From: Filimonas effusa
Lineage (GTDB): Bacteria; Bacteroidota; Bacteroidia; Chitinophagales; Chitinophagaceae
Assembly: GCF_004118675.1 (NCBI RefSeq)
Contig: NZ_SDHZ01000001.1
Span: forward strand, 744,001-808,000
Direction of reading: 5' to 3'
Length of the DNA stretch: 64,000 nucleotides
The notes beneath the pieces were generated by a model. The model was given only the letters and a program-made list of their open reading frames with translations, searched no databases and was not told where the DNA came from. The position numbers were made by a program, and so were the translations under genes. How positions within the stretch are numbered: the first letter of the stretch is position 1; every line of letters starts with the position of its first letter. Shown piece by piece: positions 1 through 10,400 of this stretch.

Positions 1-2
1 CG

Positions 3-143
3 GCTATTTTTATTTATGACCCACCCTCTTTCTTATCCAGGCTTCGTGAAGAAGTTCATTTGGCTGGTTATCGGCTCGGGCTTTTATGCTACAGCCTGCT
101 GTTCCGTTATGTTTTGCTGAACTGTTTTAGCGCATTAATATAA
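3..143 (+). CDS. possible 3' end of an unrecognised gene (partial)
   Basis: A reading frame is open from the left edge and closes with TAA at 141-143, giving about 46 residues. It has a hydrophobic C-terminal third (around SLLFRYVLL) and codons in keeping with the neighbourhood. A second forward frame is also open up to about 120, so the choice is uncertain. The end would overlap the 3' end of the convergent gene at 127-4455 by 17 bases. I do not recognise the family, and it could be chance. Confidence 0.22.
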   Translation, partial: AIFIYDPPSFLSRLREEVHLAGYRLGLLCYSLLFRYVLLNCFSALI

Positions 144-3100
144 ATGTGCCCTTGTGTGTTTGCGGCGGCTGGCCTTCCAGCGTGTACCGGCACATCCATA
201 CATAAGTGCCGCCATCCTGCGGCACACCTTTGATCTTGCCATTCCATCCTTCTCCCGGCGCAGTAGTTTCAAAAATACAGGTACCCCACCGGCTATATAT
301 ACTGAAATAGAATTGTTCAATATTTCCGAATAAAAGCGGGCGTATGATGTCGTTCTTCCCATCACCATTAGGCGTAAAAGCGGTTGGAACGTATAGTCCT
401 GTCATACATTGCCGGCTTGCTATAGTAATGAAGGCTTTGCCTTCACAATTATTGTTATCTGTTACCTGAAGCCAATAAGTTCCGGGTTTGTCAACTGTAA
501 TACTTGCTGCATTGGAGTTATTGTTCCATAAATATGATCTGAAGGATCCCTTGGCTGTTAACTGAAGTTTCCCGTATTGGCAGATAGATGTATCCGCAGG
601 CAGAAACGCTTTGGGTACCGGTACGGTTGATGTTATATTGACGGTGTCGGATCCTTTACAGCCTTTGTTGTCTGTGACCTTTACCCAATAGGTGCCGGTA
701 GCTGAGAAAGGAGTTGTGTTACCTGTAGCTCCGTTACTCCACTGATAAAAAGGATACCCGGGCGCTACTGAAAGCATTCGTGTTGTGCCCGCACATAACA
801 CAGGTGCATTGATCTTTGGAGAGGGATTGACATATAATTCTTTGAGCGCGAAACTATCTTTTGAATGGCAGCCGTTGTTATAGGTGGCGTCGACGCTATA
901 AATGCCGGTGGTTTTTACAGTTATTACAGGTGTTCTTTTGCCGTTATTCCATAGAAAGGTATCGAATCCCGTTCCGGCAGAAACGATAATGCTGTCACCT
1001 TCACAGATGCTGACGTCTCCACCCAGGTTTATTGGCGGCGAATGAAGTACGTTTACAAGTACCGAGTCCGTTAAGGTGCAGTTATCCTGTGTAACGGCAT
1101 TAATATAGTAGCGTGTTGAGACATCGGGCTTTACATAGATCTTGCTGTTGTTGCCCAGGGTAGTGGTTTTGGTAAACCAGGTATAATTATTATAGCCGGC
1201 AGTGCTCTGCAGTAATACGCTATCGAGGTTACATTTTGTGGTGTCTTGTGTTGTGCTAAAAAAGCTGCTTGCTGCTATTACTTTTATCGTGTCTGAGCCT
1301 GCCCTTCCACAATTGTCTGTTACATCGATATAATATGTGCCTGGTGCCGTTACTTTTAAAATAGAATCTCCTGTCGTGCCATTCCATTGATAAGAATTGT
1401 ACCCCGTACCTGCATTCACTGATACCTCTTTTCCGGGACAAATTATTTTGTCGTCGCCAAGTGTTACGTCTCCGGCTGAAATAAGTATGGATGCATCCAG
1501 GGATTGATGATCTACAAGGCAGTTGCCTTCTATTGTAACGGCAATATTGCTGACGCCGGTTTTCAATGGCTTTAAACGAATGGTATCTCCATTAATACTT
1601 ATGGGGTGGAGGATATCGGAATTGTATTCCCATGTGGCAATCGCGTCGCAATTCACTGCATCTTTCAGGTAGCAGATGAGGGTATCTGTTAAGGAGCAGA
1701 CTTTTCCTTTTTGCAGCATGTTTACTGTGCCGCAGCTTTTTGTTTCATTACAGAATAACCTGGCATCGGCCGGTTCGTTGTTGTAGAGCACCTGTGCATC
1801 GATATAGCGATAAGCTGTATCCAATATATTATTGAGGCTTTCCGGCAAATAAGTCATTGAAAAAGGGACTACGGCTGTATTGATGGTTATGTCGCTACAT
1901 TCTCCGGTAGGCGAAGAGGTGATATGGCCTGCACTATCGCATTTTATAACAAATCCATTATAAAACTCGTAGACATATTTTGTAGGAGTATGTACTGTTC
2001 CGGTTATAACATAACCTGTTCCCTGCTGATGAATATTATGTGGCCGGTAATTTTTTATGGAAGGGTATTTTCTGCTCCATTCAATCTTGCCTGTTGTATC
2101 CAGCCGTGTAATGACGAAAGATGTATCGTTGGCTTTAATATTACGCTGGCATAATACAAACTTGCTGTCAGCGGTTTGTACAACTGACGGAGGGGTATCG
2201 TCGGTGTAATACGCCGATCCGGGATACGAGTTGTTTTCGGTATCGAATTGTATGGTGTGTCCGATATCGCCGTGCATATCAAAACTGGCCATTGTGATTC
2301 TGGTTTCTGTTCTGCCGGGAGTTGCAGCCTGATAGCGATAACAAAAGAGATATATAGAATCTTGCGTTCCAAAAATTCTGTTTATGCGAAGTGTAGTCTG
2401 TGCCGCTTCTCCATAATTACGGCTCCAGATAAGGTTTCCGGTTTTTAGGTCTAATCGTTCCAGGCCAATTACCTGTTGGTTATAATAATATGATTCGTGA
2501 GCCAGAAATATATCATTGTTTGTACAAAAGGCAGACTTGTAAAGAGGGTTGGTCAATTTATGTACCATACATTTCTGCCATACAAAGTTGGCTTCTTTAT
2601 CTAACTTCAGAATGATGCTTTTGCCCCCTCCCCAATAGTTTTTGAATAGTACCAGGAAGCCATTGTCGGGAGTGGAGATTACATCATTAACGTTCAGGCC
2701 TTCCAAATGAGAATTTATTATCCTCGACCATAGAGGTATGCCAAGGTTATCGAGTTTGACCATAACAGTTTTGCTGCTGCTGCCATGGTTTATTGTATAA
2801 TCGAGGTTGGCAAAGGCCAAAAGGTTCCCGTCTGCCATTTTAAAGGTTCTCATAAACCTCATCTGACTGGCTATCCGGTTATAGTTTTTCGACCAGAGAA
2901 TATCGCCATTGATATCCAGCTTGATAGCAACGGCATTGAAGTTTCCTGAATTTCCTGTAAGTATTTTGCCCCCGTCGGCAGTAGTTGTCACATCTCGCAG
3001 CACCATGTTTCTACGTGTCACATATTCTATACGTGAACTCTTGTTGCAACCTGGTGGAAGTGGCGAAGTATCTGTACAAGCCAGTGTGTCACATATATCA

Positions 3101-4455
3101 CTTGCTATTAAAGAGAAATTTTGTTTTGCCGGCAGCACTATTTCGTTCAGTGGGGAAGTGTACGGTGTAATATGTTGCCATTGAAAGATTTTCCAGGTAA
3201 ATGAGGTAGTGTCATCGTGCATGCTACCGGCAAACAATTGGCAGGAAGCTTGCCCGGTAGTGCAGTACATGTCTCCTTTTGTAAGTTCCAATATATCATT
3301 TCTATACCAGGGCCAGGGTTGATAAAGTGCAGCCACAAATCCTCCATCCGCTGTTAAATCCACGCTTTTAAGACTTTTGTTTTCATAAGCCGCCAACGTC
3401 AGGCTGTTTTCAATAACTCCATATTTATTGATATAAGCTACACGTGGATCGGTTTTTACGAGCGGGTCGTAGTATGAAACGGAGAATACCAGAAAGCCCT
3501 GATCTTTTGTGCGTAGCAGTTTCATATAATCGTAGCCATAAAAATGTCTGGCTAATTCTGAGGTTCCCTGCATATCCGTTACTGCTACGATGATTATTCT
3601 TGTTGCATAAGTGCCAAATTTTCTATTGCTTAATGTTAAGCCAAAAGATATTTTCTGTTCATGCATATCCAGCCCTGCGATCTCTTCGTCATAATCTTCG
3701 CTGTACCACTTTCTGCCTACATATGGGTTTCTCGATTCAATAATACTGCCGTCTGATGGCCGTAATGATACTATCAGAGCGCTTTTCATAGTGGCAGTAT
3801 AAAAGCCATAAACATAAATAGTGTCATTTGTAAACTGAATTCCCGTAAAGCTTTCCTCGTTGCCGTTATCGAATTCCTGCTGCCATTTGATTGTACCATC
3901 GATACCCATTCTGAAGACTACCGGGTTACTTTTGTCGCTGCTGTCGTTTATATTAAAACTGCCAATCAGATCTCCGTCCGGAAGTTGTGTAAGTGCTTTA
4001 GGGCGATCGGTTCCATTGCCTTTAGTACCCATTTGCCTGCTCCATAACAGGTTGCCAGCACTACTCATATGCACTAGCCACGCTTTGCCGGAAGTATAAC
4101 CGTACGAATGGGTGGTGCCGTACAATATGTAGCTGCCGTCATGTAATTCCTGTGCGCCGCTGAATTCATCTGCATCTGCTCCTCCGAGAGAATATGACCA
4201 TTCAACGGCCCCAGCTTCAGAAAATTTAGCTACCCAGGCGTCATAGGAGGCATTGGAGGATGTAAGCACTCTTCCGGCAACCAAATTGCCTTTGTCGGAC
4301 GTAGCCAGTGTACGTAGCGGTTCCAGGGGGCCGGCACCAGTATATTTATTCCTGAACGATCGGGCACATTGGCTTTGAGCAAGGATGGCGGAGTTAAAGG
4401 ACAATGCAACAACTAAAAGCAGAATAATGGGGTTATAGGGGATATAAGGTCGCAT
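127..4455 (-). CDS. giant secreted protein with type B gliding-motility/T9SS C-terminal sorting domain
   Basis: The product is about 1442 residues. The open frame extends 18 bases further upstream but begins there with TTG; the ATG at 4455 (MRPYIPYNP) is the better start and gives a clean signal peptide ending near ILAQ. Roughly residues 35-850 contain many beta-rich repeats of the kind G-x-I-x-W-S-(K/R), as in beta-propeller-like surface proteins, in two similar blocks. Residues about 960-1345 carry Ig/PKD-like repeats ending in GTYY/GTYW-x-(D/K/L)-VTD. The last 90 residues start near VPTAFTPNGDGKND, the hallmark of the CHU_C/gliding-motility C-terminal domain that sends proteins through the type IX secretion system. 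By family knowledge it is exported across the outer membrane and kept on the cell surface or released. Its ligand is unknown. Confidence 0.85.
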   Translation of the reverse strand: MRPYIPYNPIILLLVVALSFNSAILAQSQCARSFRNKYTGAGPLEPLRTLATSDKGNLVAGRVLTSSNASYDAWVAKFSEAGAVEWSYSLGGADADEFSGAQELHDGSYILYGTTHSYGYTSGKAWLVHMSSAGNLLWSRQMGTKGNGTDRPKALTQLPDGDLIGSFNINDSSDKSNPVVFRMGIDGTIKWQQEFDNGNEESFTGIQFTNDTIYVYGFYTATMKSALIVSLRPSDGSIIESRNPYVGRKWYSEDYDEEIAGLDMHEQKISFGLTLSNRKFGTYATRIIIVAVTDMQGTSELARHFYGYDYMKLLRTKDQGFLVFSVSYYDPLVKTDPRVAYINKYGVIENSLTLAAYENKSLKSVDLTADGGFVAALYQPWPWYRNDILELTKGDMYCTTGQASCQLFAGSMHDDTTSFTWKIFQWQHITPYTSPLNEIVLPAKQNFSLIASDICDTLACTDTSPLPPGCNKSSRIEYVTRRNMVLRDVTTTADGGKILTGNSGNFNAVAIKLDINGDILWSKNYNRIASQMRFMRTFKMADGNLLAFANLDYTINHGSSSKTVMVKLDNLGIPLWSRIINSHLEGLNVNDVISTPDNGFLVLFKNYWGGGKSIILKLDKEANFVWQKCMVHKLTNPLYKSAFCTNNDIFLAHESYYYNQQVIGLERLDLKTGNLIWSRNYGEAAQTTLRINRIFGTQDSIYLFCYRYQAATPGRTETRITMASFDMHGDIGHTIQFDTENNSYPGSAYYTDDTPPSVVQTADSKFVLCQRNIKANDTSFVITRLDTTGKIEWSRKYPSIKNYRPHNIHQQGTGYVITGTVHTPTKYVYEFYNGFVIKCDSAGHITSSPTGECSDITINTAVVPFSMTYLPESLNNILDTAYRYIDAQVLYNNEPADARLFCNETKSCGTVNMLQKGKVCSLTDTLICYLKDAVNCDAIATWEYNSDILHPISINGDTIRLKPLKTGVSNIAVTIEGNCLVDHQSLDASILISAGDVTLGDDKIICPGKEVSVNAGTGYNSYQWNGTTGDSILKVTAPGTYYIDVTDNCGRAGSDTIKVIAASSFFSTTQDTTKCNLDSVLLQSTAGYNNYTWFTKTTTLGNNSKIYVKPDVSTRYYINAVTQDNCTLTDSVLVNVLHSPPINLGGDVSICEGDSIIVSAGTGFDTFLWNNGKRTPVITVKTTGIYSVDATYNNGCHSKDSFALKELYVNPSPKINAPVLCAGTTRMLSVAPGYPFYQWSNGATGNTTPFSATGTYWVKVTDNKGCKGSDTVNITSTVPVPKAFLPADTSICQYGKLQLTAKGSFRSYLWNNNSNAASITVDKPGTYWLQVTDNNNCEGKAFITIASRQCMTGLYVPTAFTPNGDGKNDIIRPLLFGNIEQFYFSIYSRWGTCIFETTAPGEGWNGKIKGVPQDGGTYVWMCRYTLEGQPPQTHKGTFILMR

Positions 4456-4490
4456 GTGGCTAAATTGGCGCAAATATAAGCAGGGTTTGT

Positions 4491-4982
4491 TTACAGGGAT
4501 TTGATATTGTTTCCTGGTTCCTGCCTTATGATTTTTTTGATTAAAGAGATTTGTCCGAGATGATAATGCCCATGCTCTATAGTGCCTTGTAAATTCCTGA
4601 AGTATGTTCCGTATTTCCCGTCGAGGAAATCTGCTGTCAGTTTGTCATCTGGCAGTTGTTCAATGAGTTGCGCAAATAGTGCTGCCTCCTTCCATACCCG
4701 TTGTAGTAGTAATTCCCAATCGGCTTGGCTTTGAATGACAGGAATATCATAACTGTACTTGTCATGCGCCTCAAAAGGTTGTTCCTGCAACACCTTTAAT
4801 ACTGCGTTTATGTAATAATTGATATGAAATACAAGTGCGGCGATGCTATTGAGCGTGTAAACAGAGGTGGTGGCTTCCTGCCATGTTACGTCTGCGAGGG
4901 TTTGCCGGAGGTGAACACCGGCATAATTACCTCCGAAATGAAAGTCTCTTACGAGTTTGGCGAGTTGATTGGCTATTGTCAT
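4491..4982 (-). CDS. DinB-family (DUF1572-like) four-helix protein
   Basis: The product is about 163 residues from the ATG at 4982 (MTIANQLAKL). The frame is open for 38 more codons upstream, but that segment is basic and unlike the family, so I prefer the internal start. The protein is helical, with His residues placed like the metal triad of DinB/YfiT proteins: one in HINYYINAVL and two in EHGHYHLGQI near the C-terminus. Related proteins include metal-dependent thiol transferases and many DinB-like proteins of unknown role, so the substrate cannot be inferred. The gene lies 35 bases upstream of the giant secreted protein on the same strand, but a functional link is not evident. Confidence 0.7.
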   Translation of the reverse strand: MTIANQLAKLVRDFHFGGNYAGVHLRQTLADVTWQEATTSVYTLNSIAALVFHINYYINAVLKVLQEQPFEAHDKYSYDIPVIQSQADWELLLQRVWKEAALFAQLIEQLPDDKLTADFLDGKYGTYFRNLQGTIEHGHYHLGQISLIKKIIRQEPGNNIKSL

Positions 4983-5519
4983 ATTTATACCTGTTATAGT
5001 AATTTTTTGATCTTTAAAATGCCGGTATGTGAAGTTGTAGAGCCGGCAATGCTTACAGGTTACTCCGGTAAGATTACGGTATTGCCGGCGCTTCAAAGGT
5101 TATTTATCTGGCTGATAAAGGCAAATTATGGCCTGATTGTTATGTAAAGCCTGGTGATGTTAAAAAAATATCTGTTTCATTTTCGCAGGCTTTCCGGAAA
5201 TAAAATTGCGGGGGGTATTCTTGTATTGAGAAAAAAAATCTATTCAACTATCTCTTTTTCTGGCAATTACGATTTGGTGTATCCCTTTCTTCTTCCTAAC
5301 TTACTGGTGTAAGGCTGGTGGTGCCGATATCCTGAAGGGATACGGTACAGGATAGATGGTACAAAAAACCACCTACCTTAGCTTCGTAAAATCTGCTTTG
5401 TCATATGAAATTTAACTACTCAATGCTCAGGGTACACCAAATGCCCCCGCCGGTCTTCTCGTGATAAGAGGTGTCACATCATGTGTACTATCCCTGTTAA
5501 TTAAGTACAACCCCTTCAC
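4983..5519. other. gene-free stretch between DinB gene and sigma-factor gene
   Basis: This is 537 bases without a credible gene. It must hold the divergent promoters of the DinB-like gene (minus) and the sigma-factor gene (plus). A short inverted repeat TATCC-TGAAG-GGATA lies near 5328-5342. I could not place a convincing TAnnTTTG element upstream of the sigma gene. The short forward frame at 4824-5147 is antisense to the DinB gene and not supported. Confidence 0.4.
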
Positions 5520-6125
5520 ATGAGTTCTAAGCTAATGGTCAACAATATTGATGAATTACCGCCCGAAGACCTGGAGTTGGATGAAGCTGCATTTGAAGCT
5601 TTGTTCAAGTCGTATTATCAACGGCTCTGTATTTATTGTAAGATCAAATATGGTTTTGATCTGCCGGTTGCGGAGGATGCTGTTAATACTGCCTTTGTAA
5701 GGCTGTGGCAGGTAAGGCATACCATAAATATGAACAATTCCTGTACGGCTTATTTATACAGGATTGTGGACAATCTGTGCCTGAACACGCTGAAGCGGCA
5801 GAAGGTAAAGCAGAAATACGAGCTGCAGCTGTTGAAGCTGCCGGTGGAGCAGGACCCGCAACTGTCGTTTGACAGTGTTGATCTGCGGGAACTGCGTGCT
5901 GCTATCGATGTTGCCATTGCTGAGCTGCCCGGCCATATGAAGGCTATATTTGAACTCAGCCGTTATGAAGGTTTAAAGTACAGCGAGATCTCCGCGAAGC
6001 TGGGCATATCGGTAAAGACGGTTGAAACACAAATGAGCAGGGCGCTCGCGAAACTAAAAGAGAAGCTCTCCGGTTATATGATCTCCCTGATTCTTCTGAT
6101 CATCAATTATTTTCTTGTTAAATAA
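5520..6125 (+). CDS. FecI-type ECF RNA polymerase sigma factor
   Basis: The product is 201 residues, starting at ATG 5520. Sigma-70 region 2 spans about residues 25-95 (AFEALFKSYYQRL... AEDAVNTAFVRLW), and region 4 about 125-180 with the helix-turn-helix YSEISAKLGISVKTVETQMSR. It would direct RNA polymerase to promoters of the adjacent polysaccharide utilisation genes when released by the FecR-type anti-sigma encoded next. The last 17 residues are strongly hydrophobic (MISLILLIINYFLV), a tail also seen in other Bacteroidota ECF factors, which may tether or regulate the protein. The gene is followed after 59 bases by fecR and heads the locus. Confidence 0.92.
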   Translation: MSSKLMVNNIDELPPEDLELDEAAFEALFKSYYQRLCIYCKIKYGFDLPVAEDAVNTAFVRLWQVRHTINMNNSCTAYLYRIVDNLCLNTLKRQKVKQKYELQLLKLPVEQDPQLSFDSVDLRELRAAIDVAIAELPGHMKAIFELSRYEGLKYSEISAKLGISVKTVETQMSRALAKLKEKLSGYMISLILLIINYFLVK

Positions 6126-6184
6126 CTTTTTTTTTGAACTGTTGTAAGGGTAACCTTTTTGCAAGTTGTATTAAATAGTAAGAC
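6126..6184 (+). promoter_or_regulatory. possible ECF-type promoter in the sigma-FecR gap
   Basis: The gap contains TGTAAG (6143-6148), then GGTAACC and a T-run (6156-6160), about 42 bases before the fecR ATG. TGTAAG followed by a T-run also occurs 37 bases before the first susC ATG (7422-7437). A shared recognition element for the neighbouring sigma factor is an inference from this similarity only. Confidence 0.3.
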
Positions 6185-7372
6185 ATGGAAAGCAGGCGTC
6201 AATATGATGAATTACTCACGAGGTTTTTGGCTAACGGGCTAACCAGGGAGGAAGAGGAAACAGTTCAACACTGGCTCTCCGGAGATCCGGAAAACCAGCG
6301 TTATTTCCATGAATTCATGCAAACCTGGCGCCTGACGGGAGCGAAAAATACGATTGACTATGTGCTGAATGAAATGGATACTTCGGATAAATGGAAGCAG
6401 TTCAAAGAAACGGTAATAGAGGAAAAACAACTGCCTGATACCACTGAAGTATTATTTCATCCTGTTTACGAAGAAAGCGAAGCATTTAGTGAAACGCCGG
6501 TCCGCCAGTTAAGGTGGCGGAAGGGGCTGGTTAGGGTAGCGGCTGCAGCTGCTATTGTTTTTGCGATAGTGGTGATTGGCAGATTGCTGGTAAATGAAGA
6601 AAGGCCTGTACGTGTTGTTCAGCAAAGAGTAAAGGCAACTACTGCTCCTGTTATACAAACGCTGTCAAATACTTCCGGTAAAGAAAAAGAGATCACACTG
6701 CCTGATGGTTCTGTGGTGATATTGTCCGATAAAAGTGAACTAAACTACCGGGAGCCTTTTCTAGAGCGCAGAGAGGTAGTGTTAAGTGGCAGGGCGCACT
6801 TCAACATAACAAAAGACAGCAGGAGACCATTTAAAGTAATAAGCGGTGACGTTGCTACTACTGTTCTTGGTACTGAGTTCCTGGTAACAGCATTCGAAAA
6901 GTCGGATAAGATCTTTGTAAGATTATATACGGGTAAGGTTGTGGTGAATGCGGTGGAGAAAAACAACAAGTGGATGAAGAAAGGCGCTTACCTGGCGCCG
7001 GGGCAGGAGTTTATTTATAGTTATACCAAGGGTGCGCGGGTGCGGTCGTTCCGGAAAGTAGCGCCGGTGGTAAAGAGTGATGATAGTATAGATATCGTAC
7101 CTGATAATCCAATGATCCCCAAAAATGCGAAGGTGCCATGGTTCATGTTCAATAACCAGTTGCTGGGTGAAGTGCTGGATCAGCTGGCTGGTATTTATGG
7201 TGTTCAGATCATGTATGATGAAAAGGATGTAAGGAACAAATACTTTGTAGGAAAATTCAATAAAACAGATTCACTGGATATAATACTAAAATATATAACC
7301 GAGGTAAACGGACTCAGGTTTACCCGGACCAACGATGCCTATCATATCGAAAAGCAATCCCGCATGCAATAG
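6185..7372 (+). CDS. FecR-family anti-sigma factor with C-terminal DUF4974
   Basis: The product is 395 residues. The N-terminal cytoplasmic part (about 1-110) would bind the sigma factor. One membrane segment lies at about 115-135 (VRVAAAAAIVFAIVVIG). The periplasmic FecR domain spans about 165-265 (TLPDGSVVILSDKSELNY, then TTVLGTEFLV), and the DUF4974 domain spans about 318-392 (FNNQLLGEVLDQLAGIYGVQI). By family knowledge it holds the ECF sigma factor at the membrane until a signal arrives from an outer-membrane transporter. Neither SusC in this window has the N-terminal STN signalling domain that usually contacts FecR, so the trigger is unclear. DUF4974 is itself STN-like in fold. Confidence 0.92.
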   Translation: MESRRQYDELLTRFLANGLTREEEETVQHWLSGDPENQRYFHEFMQTWRLTGAKNTIDYVLNEMDTSDKWKQFKETVIEEKQLPDTTEVLFHPVYEESEAFSETPVRQLRWRKGLVRVAAAAAIVFAIVVIGRLLVNEERPVRVVQQRVKATTAPVIQTLSNTSGKEKEITLPDGSVVILSDKSELNYREPFLERREVVLSGRAHFNITKDSRRPFKVISGDVATTVLGTEFLVTAFEKSDKIFVRLYTGKVVVNAVEKNNKWMKKGAYLAPGQEFIYSYTKGARVRSFRKVAPVVKSDDSIDIVPDNPMIPKNAKVPWFMFNNQLLGEVLDQLAGIYGVQIMYDEKDVRNKYFVGKFNKTDSLDIILKYITEVNGLRFTRTNDAYHIEKQSRMQ

Positions 7373-7458
7373 CCTTTCTGCTATGATACTACATATATGA
7401 GTACATTTCCCCCGAGGGAGGTGTAAGAAATTTTTTTCCAAACAAAATTGTAAGCTAT

Positions 7459-10400
7459 ATGAAAATTAAGCTACTTAATTTCAGGGGCAGCGCTTTGTCT
7501 ATACTGTTCCTGATGTTAATGTTATCCCCGCTGCTCCTGCATGCACAGGAGAAAAAGAACGCTGTTACAGGTGTTGTTTATAATTCAAAAAAAGAGCCGG
7601 TAGGCGGCGTATCTGTTGTAGCCCGCAATACCAAAACCAATTTTTCGGCAGGTACTGCTACGGATTCACTCGGTCATTTTGTTTTTCATAACCTGCAGTT
7701 AGGCGGCTCTTATAATTTTGCCTTTTCAGCTGTTGGTTTCCAGCCTCAGAACCTTACCGGTTATACGCTGAAAACGGATGCTTCCTTATCACTGGTAGTG
7801 GAGCTTAAAGAAGATGCGGTAACGCTCGATGAAGTTGTTGTGGTTGGTTATGGTGTTAAAAAGCGTTCCGATGTTACCAGTTCTATCGTGAGCATCAAGG
7901 CTGAGGATATTCGTTCGAGGCCGGTACAAAATGCTTTGCAGGCTTTACAGGGTAAAGCTTCGGGTGTTGATATCACCTCTAATGAACGTCCAGGTGAAAT
8001 GGGCGCAGTACTCATCAGGGGCGTTCGTTCGCTGGCGGCAACCAATGATCCCTTATATGTAGTAGATGGTATTCCCTTAAACTTTGGTGGAATGAATGCC
8101 ATTAACCCCAATGATGTGGAATCTATCGACATCCTTAAGGATGCCTCCGCCACTGCCATTTATGGTTCCCGTGGTGCCAATGGTGTGGTACTGGTAACTA
8201 CAAAAAAGGGTAAGAACGGCAGTATTACACTAGATTATCTTGGAACACTTACCATGGAGCAAATTTACGACAGGGCTAAAATGATGAACTCTGGCCAGTA
8301 CATTGAATTCCGTCGTGATGCTTACCGTCGTGCAAGATATCTTGATCCAACTGTTGCAGCCGGTAATACTTATCCCGATATACCTACAATAACAGATGAT
8401 GAGCGTATTTTTGGTCAGAATGCCTATGCCTGGAATAATGTAAAAAAAGGATGGGCAAACGGCACCTGGGATGGCAGCCTGGTACCTACTACCGACTGGG
8501 GTGATATGGTTACCCGTAATGCCCTGACCCAGGATCATACTATTAGTGTAAGTGGGGGTACTCAGAAGATCAAGGCTTATGCTTCGTTCGGTTACCTGAA
8601 CCAGGATGGTACACAGCTGGGACAGGACTTTACGCGTTATTCAGCTAAATTCAATATAGAGATCAACCCGGTAAAATGGTTTAGTATGGGTAGTAGTGTT
8701 AGTGCTACCTATGGCATACAAAACTACGGTTTCGCGTCTTCAAGTCCGAGCGGGGCAGGTTCCCTGTACGCAGCGGCAAGAGGTATGCTCCCTTATACTG
8801 TTCCTTTCGATAGCACCGGCAAGCGTATTAATTTGCCAAGCGGTGATATCAATATCCTCAATCCTATCGGAGAGGATAAGTACAATGAGAATCTTCGTAA
8901 AACACTTCGTACGCTGGGGGCTTTCCATATTAGCTTTACGCCGTTTCAGGGCTTTAACTACAGGTTGAGCTTTGGTCCGGATTTTTCGAATTATACCAAT
9001 GGTAAATGGATGGATGCCATGTCGATCAACAGGGGTGGTGGTGAACAAGGTTCTACGAACTATGCACAACTAAACCAGACGTCGAGCATAGCCTGGACGC
9101 TTGATCACCTGATCACCTACAATAAGTCAATTGGAGCCGATCATTCATTCGGCGCTACTTTTTTGTATAGTTCTACCAAGGTGCGTTCCGAAAATTCAAC
9201 AATGACTGCCACCAAACTTCCCTGGAACAGTCAGAAATGGTATTCACTCAGTTCTGTAAGTACCCTTGATGGCTTTTCTTCAGGATTAAGTGAGAATTCC
9301 CTGCTTTCGTATATGGGACGGTTAAACTATACTTACAAGAGCAAGTATTTCTTCGATGTATATTCCCGTTGGGATGGTGCTTCGCAATTGGCGCCTGGAA
9401 ACAAATGGGATATGTTCCCGGCTGCTTCTTTTGCATGGCGTATGGATAAGGAGCAGTTTCTTCAGCATATCAACTGGTTAAGTTTACTGAAGCTTCGTTT
9501 AGGTGTGGGAACAGTGGGTAATGCTGCAATTGGTCCTTACAGCACCCGTGGTGGCGTTCAAACACTATATTATACCTGGGGAGCCAATGTTGAGGCGGGC
9601 TATGTGTCTTCAGATCCGTCTTCTGCCAGTCCGGTTACCATGCCTAATCCCCAACTGGGATGGGAGCGTACTACTCAAACAAACCTTGGTATTGAATTCG
9701 GTATACTTAATGGCAGGATCAATGGTACATTAGACCTGTATACTTCCAGAACCAAAGATCTGTTGTTGCTGCGTTCTATTCCTACTTTAACGGGTTATCC
9801 CAGGTCTTACGATAATATTGGTGTTACTGCCAACAAGGGATTTGATCTTTCTTTAACCACTATCAATATTCAGAAAAAGGATTTTAACTGGACTTCTACC
9901 CTTAACTTCTCTGCTACAAAAGACAGGATCGTTGAACTGGCAAGTGGAAAGCTTGATGATGTGAGCAACGTTTGGTTCATTGGTAAAAGGCTTAATGTTT
10001 ATTACGATTATGAGAAGCTAGGCATCTGGCAGGATACTAAGGAAGACCAGGAGGAAATGGCTAAGTATAATGCCAATATCTCCAGCAAGTCGAGCTGGTT
10101 CCGTCCCGGAAGAATTAAAATAAAAGACCAGAATGGCGATTATAAAATTGATGCGAATAACGACCGTACCATTGTAGGTCACAAGCAGCCTAACTGGAAT
10201 GGCGGTCTTATCAATGAGTTCAATTATAAGAACTGGGGATTAACCATCTTTATTTTCTCTCGTTGGGGGTATAAAATAGAAGCGGGTTCTGAGGCGTTAC
10301 AGGGACGTTTTTCTCAAAGGTTGCTGGACTATTGGACACCAACCAATCCAACCAACGATTATCCTGCTCCCAGCTATGCGAATGCTGCGGGTGACCCCTA

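Noticed and set aside
3860-4099. 79-codon forward frame within the giant T9SS gene
   Set aside because: Antisense to a long intact gene; low-complexity Leu/Ser/Pro composition.
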